From Chondrilla cf. caribensis (taxonomy: Eukaryota > Porifera > Demospongiae > Chondrillida > Chondrillidae), in the NCBI GenBank assembly GCA_964020155.1, contig OZ026564.1, positions 3,659,723 to 3,723,722 on the forward strand: 64,000 bases of DNA. Direction: 5' to 3'. The notes beneath the pieces were generated by a model, which was given only the letters and a program-made list of their open reading frames with translations, was not told the origin of the DNA and did not search any database. Position numbers and translations under genes: made by a program. The stretch's first letter is position 1. Each line of letters begins with the position of its first letter. Shown here piece by piece: positions 21,251 through 33,194 of the stretch.

Positions 21251-22772
21251 AGTATTCTGCATGTACCTGAACTTAGTCTAACTCTTTGTAACTGAATTCG
21301 CTGTACCAACAGTTTCTCAAGTTATGGTTCATATCAATGCTATTTATAATACTATTGTTTCAACCCAAAAAATGCATATTTCACATTTTAATCAGCACTG
21401 ATATCATAATCAACAATACTATATCATAGATGATAGACTAGATCTATAATTATGAACGTGTTGTGACAATCTATGGAATTCAAATAATATTATAATGCTA
21501 TAGGTTCTTCTGGGCATATTTTTAAGGATATTATGTTTATTACATGCATGCATATGTATACATATATATGCGGTCAAAATTGAACTCAGGAACTGAGAAC
21601 TCAAAACTTGATTGGTTTGTACTAAACAGGTACACTGTTAAAAATGTGAAGCGAGGCTCACTCCATACTTTGCTGCCATGTGATCTTGTTCTTCACATGA
21701 TCCATAACTGATCCGTACTGCATGCATGTGAAGATAGTGTGACATTGCGTGATAGTACAGTGAATTCTCATTAATCTGCCACTCCTTTATCCACCGAACC
21801 TTTTAATTTGCCACCAATTTCCCAGTAGCAATATAGTGTACAAGTACCAATGAATATCCAGTTAATCCGCCAAACTCATTAGTCCACTGTATCCTTTAAA
21901 AATGAATTGTGTCGGATTAACGAGTATTCACTGTATAATATATAATATACTTACACGTGCAAACATGCAGATTAGTCTAGCTAACTAGACAGTTCCTAAG
22001 AGGCGCCGAGGGCAGAAAAGGGGAGGGACGGTCTAGCCCAAGTAGCGATCATATACGGGCAGCAGGATATAATAATAACATATGCCAACGAAACTTGATT
22101 TGGTGTTCAGCAAAGTACATACATAATGATACATGTGAAACTGAGCTCACGGCCTGGTGGTCCGGGTTCATATGATAAAGAATGGCTTAACCTTTGAATA
22201 CTCACTGGGAGAAGTATTAGCCACAAAGTTGAACACGGGTATAGAGGAGAACGGTCAACATCATCAAGTTCACAACCCTACAATCTTGGATAATGTCAAA
22301 CGACAGACAACGTCGAGGACTCGTAACCCCCCAGTGGCGTAGCTGACCCTTGACCCGCCATTCTTATGTGTATTCTGATCCCATGGACCCTTATGATGTT
22401 TATGTCATGCATGGGAAAATTCAATAAATCGAAATATTACATACACTGTCAACTCAAAGGGTTGAAATTATTGGATATAATAATTATATAATACAAAAGT
22501 ATGTGAGCACACACGCATGTACTGCAGAACACATTGATGTGCAATCTAAATACTATTGTTATAGCTACTACCATGCAAGTCACATTTGAGGAACTAAACA
22601 TCTAAGCATGTACTCACATGCAGGTATACATAATATTAGTCAAAGCACACCACACAGGTACGTAACTTTGAAGTGGGAAAGTTTACACTACGCTATATTA
22701 TTGTTATGCAAATCAGCTGAGTCAGTATAGCCACACGGTGCAGGTTTATCCTCAGTTGGAGAAGTTAATTGG
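21251..22772. other. Spacer with MITE family 3 and duplicated flank
   Basis: Bases 21,251-21,756 match 32,470-33,105. A MITE occupies 21,758-21,933. A signal-exon-like relic (22,200-22,265, GGGAGAAGTATTAGCC) resembles the S1 and S3 signal exons but its minus-strand frame is disrupted. Bases 22,620-22,770 match the S6 3' flank. No gene is seen. Confidence 0.55.
21758..21933. mobile_element. MITE family 3
   Basis: A 176-bp element whose ends are CAGTGAATTCTCATTAATC and the near-complement GATTAACGAGTATTCACTG, flanked by TA on both sides. The duplicated flank near 33,100 (GATAGTATATAA) lacks it and acts as an empty site. A short remnant lies inside S4 (about 13,358-13,411). Confidence 0.8.
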
Positions 22773-25298
22773 TTAAGGATAATGAGGAACTGGGGCTGGC
22801 TGTTGACCTGGATAGTTGAACTGCTGTTGGTAGCTGGGTGGAGGTGGGTACCCTCCTTGCTGTTGTTGGTAGTCCAGCTGAGGTGGGTACCCTCCTAGCT
22901 TCTGCTGCTGGTAGTCGGGCTGTGGTGGGTACCCTCCTTGCTGCTGCTGGTAGTCTGGCTGAGGTGGGTACCCTTCTTGCTGCTGTTGGTAGTCTGGCTG
23001 AGGTGGGTATCCTCCTTGCTGCTGTTGGTAGTCTGCCTGTGGTGGGTACACTACTTGCTGCTGCTGAGGCTGTTGATTCACCATAGTGACAGCTACAGTA
23101 CTTCCTGCAGTTGTGGTAACAGGAGCTCTTGCAGTCCTTCTGGCCCTCTTGCTTCGTTGGGCACAGCACACCACAATAATACAGATGATGATACACGGGA
23201 GACCACACAGAAACACGGCAGCAATAACGCCACCCACAATGATCCCAGTTGTATGGAAACTAGTAGAAATAGTGACTGATTCAGTAGGAAGTGTGCCTGT
23301 ATGAGATAAGAACAAGATATAGAAGTTAAATTTTCAATGCAGCTCCACTTTATAATTCAATTTCAATTTCAATTCCACATAACAATGACTGGAGTTTGGT
23401 TCAACTTAAAATCTCTACTGATCATACCATCAATCCTACTTCATCATTAGTTACAGATGTGATAACAGCTTGTACTCTCACCAGCACACAATGATCCAAA
23501 TGGGAGACTCACTTGTTACTAAACGAGTGCACCTTATCCCAATATCTTCAAAATGGTAACAGTTTTCAACTCCTAGTCCTCTGTGATTACAGTTGATCAG
23601 TTGGGATTCACTTCCTGTACAGGTGACATCGTCCAACCAGATAGTCTGATATAATATGGATCCACTAGTACTGAGTGTCCAATCACTGTCATAGGCACCT
23701 TCAAACCCCATCTACCTGCAAGCAACATTAGCTTCATTGTTCCCCCAGAGATCATCACAGACAGTACCCCATTCTCTATTGACATAAATCTCAAGACGAC
23801 CAGCATAAAGGGATGTGGAAGAAGAGGAACTGCCAGCAAGTCTCAGTGAACCCTGCTGTAGACCTGAGAGTGAAGAATGGGTTGCACAAGTTACGATAAT
23901 ACAGCATTTCTCGACAGTAGTAAGTTACAGAATACCCATACTTCACTATCTTAATGTTGTATGTACATAAAAACAGGGTTAGCCCAAGTAGTTATGTTCC
24001 TGCTCATACTTTTACCACCACTATAGGTTTATAATGAGAAAAATTAAAAATGGCAGTTAGTTACAAAGGTTGATTCAGTGGCAATGGTAGGTATATGCAT
24101 GGGAGAGAACAGAAGTAAATCTCCCTACTTGAGACTACCCGTACTTGAAAAAACCCGAGGAATATACCAATATAATATACACAGTCAGAATGAGTGGTTG
24201 TGTAACACTCTCTGTTCTGGGAGGCTAAGTCAACAATTGTAATCATATTATTAGGTATAAGTGAATATTTAAGATGGGAGTCTACTCAAGGCATGTACAA
24301 TGGCTGGTGGGAGGATTAAAGGGGTACGACATTACTAAATTACACTTAATTACTTTACTAATCATTACACTTGATCCAAAAAAATGATACAAACAACTAT
24401 ACTTGAACATGACGTCATTCAAAAGCGTTAACATCTGTTTTTACGAATAAGTTTCTGAATTATAACAGCAATCTGTAATCTGATTGAGTGCCTGAAATGA
24501 AGCACAGCAGAACAGAAAGTGACATAAGAGACACTTTCTCAGTTCTGGCTGGTGAATAAAGGACCAGCTATGCCAGGTTAATAGTGAACTTGGCAACAGT
24601 TAATCAGTTGAAAGTCAACCTGGCGACAGTGAATCTTTTATCCAATTCTATATACTATTATTGAATACTCTATGCATGTGGAACTCTGCACTCACTAGAG
24701 GTTGAGCAGATAACACCAGCATCTTCACTGTGACTACAAGATGATGACCGAGTACGGCAGTATTCCAGTCCACTCTCACTACCACTACAGTAGAAATAAG
24801 CCTCCCACTGTCCTCCTGCTCCTCGACCAAAGAGTGCATTGGTCACAGCTCTGATGGCATATCCATATCCCAGTTGTCTACAGGCTACGTCAGCATCATT
24901 TAGGCCCCAACTATTGTCACAAACAGTCTGCCACTGTCTGTTACGGAACACCTCAACACGACCCTCATTGGCAACACGGCCACCTACCAAACGTATGCTT
25001 TGAGCACTACCTGTAGATTCAAAGAGGTTGAAACAGAAGCTACTGATGAATAAGACACTATTACTATCCAATGACATTAAGTTTAGAAGGTGTTCATGAT
25101 AGCATACGATTAGATTAAGTATATTTCATTGAAAGCATCTATAATAAAATGAAAGAAACCACAGGTGGATGGGTTCTTCCATGCATGTTCCACCTTAATT
25201 CATATGAATTAGAGTGGCTTAACCTTTGAAAACATGCACTCACTGGTAGTAGCAATAGCCTCAAGGAGAACAAAGGTGCAGAGGGAAATGATCAACAT
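22773..25298 (-). pseudogene. S8: two-SRCR receptor copy with an in-frame stop in SRCR-b
   Basis: Exons are 25,244-25,298 (signal, MLIISLCTFVLLEAIATT), 24,696-25,010 (SRCR-a), 23,513-23,863 (SRCR-b) and 22,773-23,296 (TM and tail). They sum to 1,245 nt in one phase-1 frame, and all splice sites are sound. The only lesion seen is TAG at 23,712-23,714, where sisters have CAG (VACR-stop-MGFEG against VACRQMGFEG). The product would stop in the second SRCR domain before the membrane helix. The tail still has about five repeats in frame, so the stop is either young, polymorphic or a sequence error. If it is real, a secreted one-and-a-half-SRCR protein is possible. Confidence 0.75.
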
Positions 25299-26598
25299 TC
25301 TCAATCTTACAACCTTGAAACAGCAATTGTCGGTCCTTGCGATCAAGAGAAAACCCTGAGACCGTAGTGAACTGTTCCGATCTGCAGTCCTGTGTCACAG
25401 GGTTGAGTGTCACTGAAATAAACTACTGTTTACAGCTCTCTCATATAAACTGAACATTGAAGTGAAATTGTGTACATATAGATAAAAGAAATCTAAACTT
25501 GAGTTGAAATTCAAAATGACTGAGGATTCGGATTCAACACAACAATCATGACTCAGCCATCTACTGTTGTACTGTAAACTGCCTGGACTAATTAGAGCCT
25601 CATAAGTTGCAGTTGCTAGGGGAGGGGAAGAAACTTATTATAATACTCCTTTTTATCTCTAAGATTACACCATGCAATCAATCTCAGAGGACTTACAACC
25701 TTGGATGCCCCAGACATTCCAGGAGGTGTATGTCCTGGCATGCTTCCCTCCCAAGATCAATACCATTATATATAGATAGAACCCCAGCTTGTTCATATAT
25801 GACAGTAAATCTAAACTCGTGCAAACTAATTATACTTTATCAGATCTTTCACAATTTCCTTCATAACAGCTAGCATGCTTGGGGTTTATGTGTGCAAAGT
25901 CTGAGTGAACCATTTACTGCATCCATATTATATAGGTACAATATTGTATCTGTCAAACTTAAGAATTTACATCAATGTTGGGCAATTATTGCATATAATA
26001 TTTAGTATTGTAGAAAATATACTTCTAACTTTTAATCATTATAATATTATTACATGGGCATACATCTGAAATGATGCCAATTAAAGCAGTGTCAATAATA
26101 TACTGCCCATTCAAGTAACAAGTAGGCCGGCCATTATCAAATAAGTGCATGCCTATATGTGTGAACATGCCTTTTTGATTAGCCGTAGATACTTCTCCGC
26201 TCCCATGCAATGTTGAATAAGCACTTATTACACATGGGACCATATAGACTAGAGTGTCCATGAAGGAACCAATGTAAACTAAGGATGGTTTTATCGGCCA
26301 TTTTCTTTAGTTGCATTTGAATACAGTTTAAACACTTCCCCAAAAGGGTGATAATTAGCGAATAGCAATGATCTTTCTACTGTCCACAATTCAACAGTGA
26401 TAATTGCAATGTTCACAACAGATAGTGCTAGCCCGTGAAATTTAGGATACATGTACACTACTTCACACAACCATCAATTTATATAATATATATAATAGTC
26501 AGTTACAGTAAATTAATATTAATATATGATTTAGTCAATATTAGTGAAACTGAATCAGAAGAAGAATGTACACCATCCGTGCTATATCACTATTGGTG
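25299..26598. repeat. Duplicated intergenic block (copy at 19,142-20,458)
   Basis: No gene is seen. This is the second copy of the spacer that separates S6 from S7; here it separates S8 from S9. Confidence 0.7.
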
Positions 26599-29022
26599 TC
26601 AATCAGCTGAGTCAGTAAAGGCATAATACGGTGGGGGTTCATCTTCAGTCAGATCAGTTGGTTGACAATGAGGAGGTACCAGGTCAGGTTGCTGAGCTGG
26701 ATAGCCAGTTTGTGGGTTGTAGGCTGGTGGAGGTGTGTGCCCTTGCTCCTGTTGCTGGTTGCTGGCCTGCAGTGTGAACCTCCGAAAGCTTTGCCACTGT
26801 TGCTGGTGGTTAGGCCGAGGTCTGTGCCCTTGCTGCTGTTGCTGGTTGCTGGCCTGCAGTGTGAACCTCCGAAAGCTTTTCCGCTGTTGCCGGTGGTTAG
26901 GCCGAGGTGGGTACCCTCCTTGCTGCTGTTGCTGGTGGTTAGGTTGAAGTGTGTACCCTCGTTGCCATGGTTGCTGGTGGTTCGCCTGAGGTGGGTACAC
27001 TTGTTGCCGTTGTTGCTGGTGGTCAAGCTGAGTTGGGGGCCCTCTTTGTTGGTGTTGTTGGTGGTTAGGCTGAGGTGGGTGCACCCTTTGCTGTTGCTGA
27101 GGCTGTTGATTCACCATTCGAACCACTGCAGTACTTCGGGTTGTTCTGGTGACAGGAGCTCTTGGCATGATAGTTCCCCTCTTCCTTTGAACATAACCCA
27201 ATATGACACAGACAACAACACATATAAAAGTGATCACAAACAAAGGCCCACCAACGAAAAATATAATAGGAAACACAGTTCCCACTGTACCATCTGTAGA
27301 GTTCATTTCAGATTGTGGAGAATCTGACAGTTCACCTGTATAGGTTTGTTTAGATAAAAAGGAATAACAGTATGGATACTCTACTTGATGGTATGTATTA
27401 TTATAATTATATGTCATGAATAGCAAGATGACTACTTTATCCTATTCCGCATGAATCGATATATCCCCAGGCTACAAGGAATATGCCCAATTGCATGTAT
27501 TACAGATGTTGTAGTAATAGGATATTCTTCTAAATTCAGCAGTTAGTTTAGCATGTTAATATATTAAATTTTACAGTTACGTATCTACCTATAATATATA
27601 CATATTGATTGATACATATACGGGTATCCACATGCATCAGGGTATTGTGAATTTCCATTACTGTGTATATTATGTAGTTATTACAATTTCTAGTACACAT
27701 AACCACATGGGAGACTCACTTGTTACTGAGTGATAGCACCTAATCCCGACATCTCCTGTATGTTGACAGTCTTCAACTCCTAGGCCTCTGTGATTACAGT
27801 TGATCAGTTGGGGTTCACTTCCTGTACAGATGACATCGTCCAACCAGATAGTCTGATTAGTGGATCCATCGTTCCTAGGTGTCCAATCACTGCTAGAGGC
27901 CCCCACAAATCCCATTTGCTTGCAAGCAACATTAGCTTCATTGTTCCCCCAACCATCATCACAGATGGTGCCCCATTCTCCACTGACGTATATCTCAAGA
28001 CGACCAGCATAGAGGTATGAGCTGGAGCGGGAACTACCAACAAGCCTCAGTGATCCCTGCTGTAGACCTGAGAGTGAAGTGTGGGTTGAGCATGTGGTTA
28101 CATAAGTACATTGTAACAGTATCACACATTCACAGGATGTTCACAGATTTCCCAACACACAAAAAATTCCAAACACATATGGATTATGTTCATAACTGCA
28201 ATTGATGCTAAGGTGTAGATGAATGTACTATGACACAGTTTTACTGTCAGCATGAACATTCTCCCATGCAGTGCATGAATCCATTGCGACCTTGGCAATG
28301 CATACAATTGGACATACAGTATAGTCTAGCTATATTATGATTTATGCTCGATATAGATGAATTTATGTACTTACTGGAGTTTGAGCAGATAACACCAACA
28401 TCTTCACTGTGACTACAAGATGATGACGAGGTGAAGCAGTTATCCAGTCTACTCTCCCTACCAGTACAAGAGAAAGAGGCCTCCCACTGTCCTCCTGATC
28501 CTTGACCAAAGAGTGCATTGGTCACAACTCTAATGGCATATCCATATCCCAGTTGTCTACAGGCTACGTCAGCATCATTCAGGTCCCAACCGTCGTCACA
28601 AACAGTCTGCCACTGTCCGCTACGGAACACCTCAACACGACCCTCATTGTCTGCGCTGCCACCGACCAAACGAATGTCTTGAGCAATACCTGTATTAACG
28701 ATTGGCACGAAATTAAGCCATGTATATACGTATACAGTCAATATTTACAGAACACTATAGTATTATATTATAATCACTCACTTTAGCTAATTATCCGTAA
28801 TCACACATGAACATATGATAGTATTATTATTATTGGTATCACGCAGGCGGTCTCCGCGTGATAACATAGGTGAAAGAGCTACAGATGTGATGATAGAAAC
28901 CCCACGTATGTTAACTACAGGAGTTTCGCGCACTTCCATGATTTGTGTCCACCATTTAACCTTTGGAAACACTCACCAGGAGTAGCAGTAGCCATGCAGG
29001 TGCAGAGGAAGAGGATGAACAT
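26599..29022 (-). CDS. S9: two-SRCR single-pass receptor with long varied tail (intact)
   Basis: Exons are 28,977-29,022 (signal, MFILFLCTCMATATP), 28,375-28,689 (SRCR-a), 27,720-28,067 (SRCR-b) and 26,599-27,335 (TM and tail). They sum to 1,446 nt (481 aa plus stop), all phase 1. Both SRCR domains carry six Cys. The membrane helix (FFVGGPLFVITFICVVVCVI) is followed by QRKRG and APVTRTTRS. The tail is the longest of the intact copies. It mixes PPQPNHQQ-type units with two copies of a KSFRRFTLQASNQQQ-like unit and ends DEPPPYYAFTDSAD, giving a PPPY motif. The tail is shared with S7 and S10. Confidence 0.85.
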
Positions 29023-29159
29023 ACTCAAATTTCCGATCGTACAATACCCACTCTTTGTGAAAACTATCCATTTTGTAAATTCCACGGTTTCGCGATCAAC
29101 TTAAGTAACTCGATCGATCGTTGCCAGGAACCCCAAACTCGTTAGCTCGCAAGTGCTAA

Positions 29160-29400
29160 ACACGCGTTGTTGTACACGGGTGGTTGCATGCAGAGCAGTC
29201 TAATCACGTGCACAGCACGTGCGATTCACCCGACAACACTCCTGATGTCTGCAAAGATCTTTGGGGGACATTGAAGCTAATGCTGCTTGCAAACAAACGG
29301 GGTTTGGGCAAGTCTCTACCAGTGATTTAATTTGATCTGGCTGCACAATGTCACCTGTGCAGGGAGTGATGCTCAACTGATCAACAATATTCTATACCCG
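29160..29400 (+). pseudogene. Inverted SRCR exon relic, copy 2
   Basis: Same plus-strand relic as at 20,990, here frameshifted and missing about 25 bp of the middle (TTTAATTTGATCTGGCTGC). It lies about 140 bp upstream of the S9 signal exon in divergent orientation. The paired CACGTG motif is at 29,205-29,221. Confidence 0.6.
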
Positions 29401-29679
29401 AACTAACCCTTTGTAACTGAATTTACTGCACGTACCAACAATTTGTCAAGTTGTGGTTCATAACAATGCTATTTATAATAATACTAGCTGAATTACCCAC
29501 CCTACAGGCTTTTTCTGGGGCATGCATTCTTGATGTATGCATGTATATGTCATAATAATATATACATATAATATAATTATAGTCAGTTACAGTAAATTAA
29601 TACATATGATTTCAAAATTAGTGAAACTGAATCAGCAGAAGAATGTACATGCACCATTCGTGCTATATCACTATTGGTG

Positions 29680-30607
29680 TCAATCAGCTGAGTCAGTAAA
29701 GGCATAATACGGTGGGGGTTCATCTTCAGTCAGATCAGTTGGTTGACAATGAGGAGGTACCAGGTCTGGTTGCTGAGCTGGATAGCCAGTTTGTGGGTTG
29801 TAGGCTGGTGGAGGTGTGTGCCCTTGCTCCTGTTGCTGGTTGCTGGCCTGCAGAGTGAACCCTTGAAAGCTTTGCCGCTGTTGCTGGTGGTTTGGCTGAG
29901 GTGGGTGCACCCTTTGCTGTTGCTGGTGGTTAGGTTGAGGTGGGTGCACCCTTTGCTGTTGCTGGTGGTTAGGTTGAGGTGGGTGCACCCTTTGCTGTTG
30001 CTGGTGGTTAGGTTGAGGTGGGTGCACCCTTTGCTGTTGCTGGTGGTTTGGCTGAGGTGGGTGCACCCTTTGCTGTTGCTGGTGGTTAGGCTGAGGTGGG
30101 TGCACCCTTTGCTGTTGCTGAGGCTGTTTATTCACCATTCGAACCAGTGCAGTACGTATACTTCGGGTTGTTCTGGTGACAGGAGCTCTTAGTATGATAG
30201 TCCCCCCCTTCTTTAGAACATAACCCAAAACAATACAGATGACAATACATATACCAGCGATCACGAGAAATATAATTGCAAATATAGTTCCCACTGTACC
30301 ACCTGTAGACTCCGAGTTCATTTCAGATTCTGGAGAACCTGACAGTTCACCTGTATAGGTTTGTTAAGATACAAAGGTTTAACAGTATTGATATTCTTCT
30401 TGATGGTATGTATATAATTATATGTCATGAATCACAAAATGACTATAATATATATATGTTATCCTATTCCACATGATATCCCCAGGCAATAAGGAATATG
30501 CCCAATTGCAAGTATTACAGGTGTTGTATAAGATGATGATATTCTTGTGATTCAGAGGCAGTCGGCCTAGCATGTAATATTAAATTTTACAGTTACGTAT
30601 CTGTCTG

Positions 30608-30639
<32 letters not shown>

Positions 30640-32046
30640 GGGTATCGACATGCGTCAGGGTATTGTGAACTTCCATTACTGTGTATATGTAGCTATTATA
30701 CAATTTCTAGTATAATACATAATGACATGGTAAACTCACTTGTTACCTGTTTGTATTTAGTATGTACACCTAACCACATGCATAGGAGACTCACTTGATA
30801 AACGAGTGCACCTAATCCCGACATCTTCACTATGTCCACAGTTTTCAACTCCTAGGCCTCTGTGATTACAGTTGATCAGTTGGGATTCACTTCCTGTACA
30901 GATGACATCGTCCAACCAGATAGTCTGATTAGTGGATCCACTACTACTGAGTGTCCAATCACTGTCATAGGCACCCACAAATCCCATTTGCTTGCAAGCA
31001 ATGTTAGCTTCATTGTCCCCCCAACCATCATCACAGATGGTGCCCCATTCTCCACTGACGTAAATCTCAAGACGACCAGCATAGAGGAATGAGCTGGAGC
31101 GGGAACTACCAACAAGCCTCAGTGATCCCTGCTGTAGACCTGAGAGTGAAGTGTGGGTTGAGCATGTGGTTACATACGTACATTGCAACAGTATCACACA
31201 TTCACAGGATGCTCACAGATTTCCCAACACACAAAAAATTCCAAACACATATAGATTATGTTCATAACTGCAATTAATGCTAAGGTGTAGAGGAATGTAC
31301 TATGACACAGTTTTACTGTCAGCATGAACATTCTCCCATGCAGTGCATGAATCCATTGCGACCTTGCATACAATTGGACATACAGTATAGTCTAGCTATA
31401 TTATGATTTATGCTCGATATAGATGAATTTATGTACTTACTGGAGTTTGAGCAGATAATACCAACATCTTCACTGTGACCACAAGATGATGAGGAGGTGG
31501 AGCAGTATTCCAGTCCACTCTCCCTACCAGTACAAGAGAAAAAGGCCTCCCACTGTCCTCCTGTTCCTCGACCGAAGAGTGCATTGGTCACAACTCTAAT
31601 GGCATATCCATATCCCAGTTGTCTACAGGCTACGTCAGCATCATTCAGGTCCCAACCGTCGTCACAAACAGTCTGCCACTGTCCGCTACGGAACACCTCA
31701 ACACGACCCTCATTGTCTGCGCTGCCACCGATCAAACGAATGTCTTGAGCGATACCTGTATTGACGGTTGACCCAGAATTAAGCCATGTATATACGTATA
31801 CAGTCAATATTTACAGAACACTATAGTATTATTATAATCACTCACTTTAGCTAATTATCCGTAATCACACATGGACATATAATATTAACATAGGTGAAAG
31901 AGCTACAGATATGATGATAGAAACCGCACGTATGTTAACTACAGGAGTTTCGCGCACTTCCATGATTCATCTCCACCATTTAACCTTTGGAAACACTCAC
32001 CAGGAGTAGCAGTAGCCATGCAGGTGCAGAGGAAGAGGATGAACAT
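29680..32046 (-). CDS. S10: two-SRCR single-pass receptor with six perfect tail repeats (intact)
   Basis: Exons are 32,001-32,046 (signal, MFILFLCTCMATATP), 31,441-31,755 (SRCR-a), 30,795-31,139 (SRCR-b) and 29,680-30,350 (TM and tail). They sum to 1,377 nt (458 aa plus stop), all phase 1. The membrane helix is IFAIIFLVIAGICIVICIVL. The tail has six near-identical 13-residue units of VHPPQPNHQQQQR coded by 39-bp DNA repeats (29,893-30,120), then a FTLQASNQQQ unit and the ending DEPPPYYAFTDSAD. The SRCR exons and signal are over 90% like S9 by eye, so the two are recent duplicates. A perfect TA run lies at 30,608-30,638 in the last intron. Confidence 0.87.
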
Positions 32047-32196
32047 TATCAAATTTCCGATCGTGCAATACCCAGTCCTTGTGAAAACTATCCATTCTGT
32101 AAATTCCACGGTTTCGCGATCAACTTAAGTAACTCGATCGATCGTTTCGCCAGGAATCCCAAACTCGTTAGCTCGCATGTGCTAAACACGCGTTGT

Positions 32197-32464
32197 TGTA
32201 CGCGGGTGCATGCATGCAGAGCAGTCTAATCACGTGCACAGCACGTGCGTTTTACCCGGCAACACTTCTGATGTCTGCAAAGATCTTTGGGGGGACACTG
32301 AAGCTAATTCTGCTTGCAGACAAATGGGGTTTGGGCGAGTCTCCGCCAGTGATTTGATGTTCTGGACCAGTGAATCAAGCAACCACACAGCCTATTTGGC
32401 TGCACAATGTCACCTGTGCAGGGAGTGCGGCTCAACTGATCAACAGTATTCTGCATGTACCTGA
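32197..32464 (+). pseudogene. Inverted SRCR exon relic, copy 3 (best preserved)
   Basis: The plus-strand frame reads SDVCKDLWGDTEANSACRQM, then HTAYLAAQCHLCRECGSTDQ and YSACT before a stop. These are the central Cys and acidic blocks of an SRCR-b domain, but the N-terminal GRLE/VEV strand and the final Cys block are missing. It lies divergent to and about 150 bp from the S10 signal exon, after paired CACGTG at 32,231-32,247. Confidence 0.65.
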
Positions 32465-33194
32465 ACTAACTCTTTGTAACTGAATTCACTGTACCAACAG
32501 TTTGTCAAGTTGTGGTTCATGACAATACTATTTATAATACTATTGTTTCAACCCACAAAATGTATATTTCACATTTCAATCAGCACTGATATCATAATCA
32601 ACAATACTGCAGTGGAACCTCTCTATTAAGGACACTTTGGGACCTTGATTTTAGTCCTTATTACAGAGGTGTCCTCAATTCAGAGGTCACTTAATACACT
32701 ACAGTACTACACTGGGACACAGAATGGTGTCCTTATTATAGAGGTTTCTGCAATTCAGAGGTTTGTAATAGAGAGGTTCCACTGCATATCATAGATGATT
32801 GACTAGATCTATAATTATGAATGTGTTGTGACAATCTATGGAATTCTAATAATATATACTGCTATAAGTTCTTCTCAGCATATTTATAAGTATATATAGT
32901 GTTTATTACATGTGTGTATATAGTATACTCTATACACATGCATACAGTATGCATGCGGTCCAAATTAAACTAAGGAACTGAAAACTCAAGCGTAATTGGT
33001 TTGTGCTGAACAGCTACTATGCTGTCATGTGATCGCGTTCTTCAGATGATCCATGACTGATCCGCGCTGCATGCATGAAAAGATAGTGTGACAATACGTG
33101 ATAGTATATAAATGCAATATGTAAATATAGACGTTGTAATGTCTAATCTATACGTTGTAATGTATAAAAAATTAAAAACAGTACGAATGGCAAA
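32465..33194. other. 5' flank of the RING/TRAF gene, with MITE
   Basis: Bases 32,465-33,105 match 21,240-21,756 except for a MITE at 32,610-32,784. The last 90 bases before the ATG at 33,195 have two tandem copies of an ACGTTGTAATGT motif (33,131 and 33,152). No clear TATA box is called. Confidence 0.55.
32610..32784. mobile_element. MITE family 1, copy 1
   Basis: A 175-bp element with perfect 19-bp terminal inverted repeats, CAGTGGAACCTCTCTATTA and TAATAGAGAGGTTCCACTG. It is absent from the duplicated flank at 21,420 (CAATACTATATCATAG), which defines the insertion exactly. It is non-coding. Confidence 0.9.

Noticed and set aside
25607..25873. Plus-strand 88-codon frame
   Set aside because: Its sister block at 19,470-19,740 does not keep the frame, so it is chance in a duplicated spacer.
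2499..30192. Long plus-strand frames rich in [13 protein letters not shown] opposite the receptor tails
   Set aside because: They are the antisense of the Pro/Gln repeat exons, which are open in several frames because the 39-bp unit lacks stops. The minus-strand frames have splice sites, membrane helices and paralogues.
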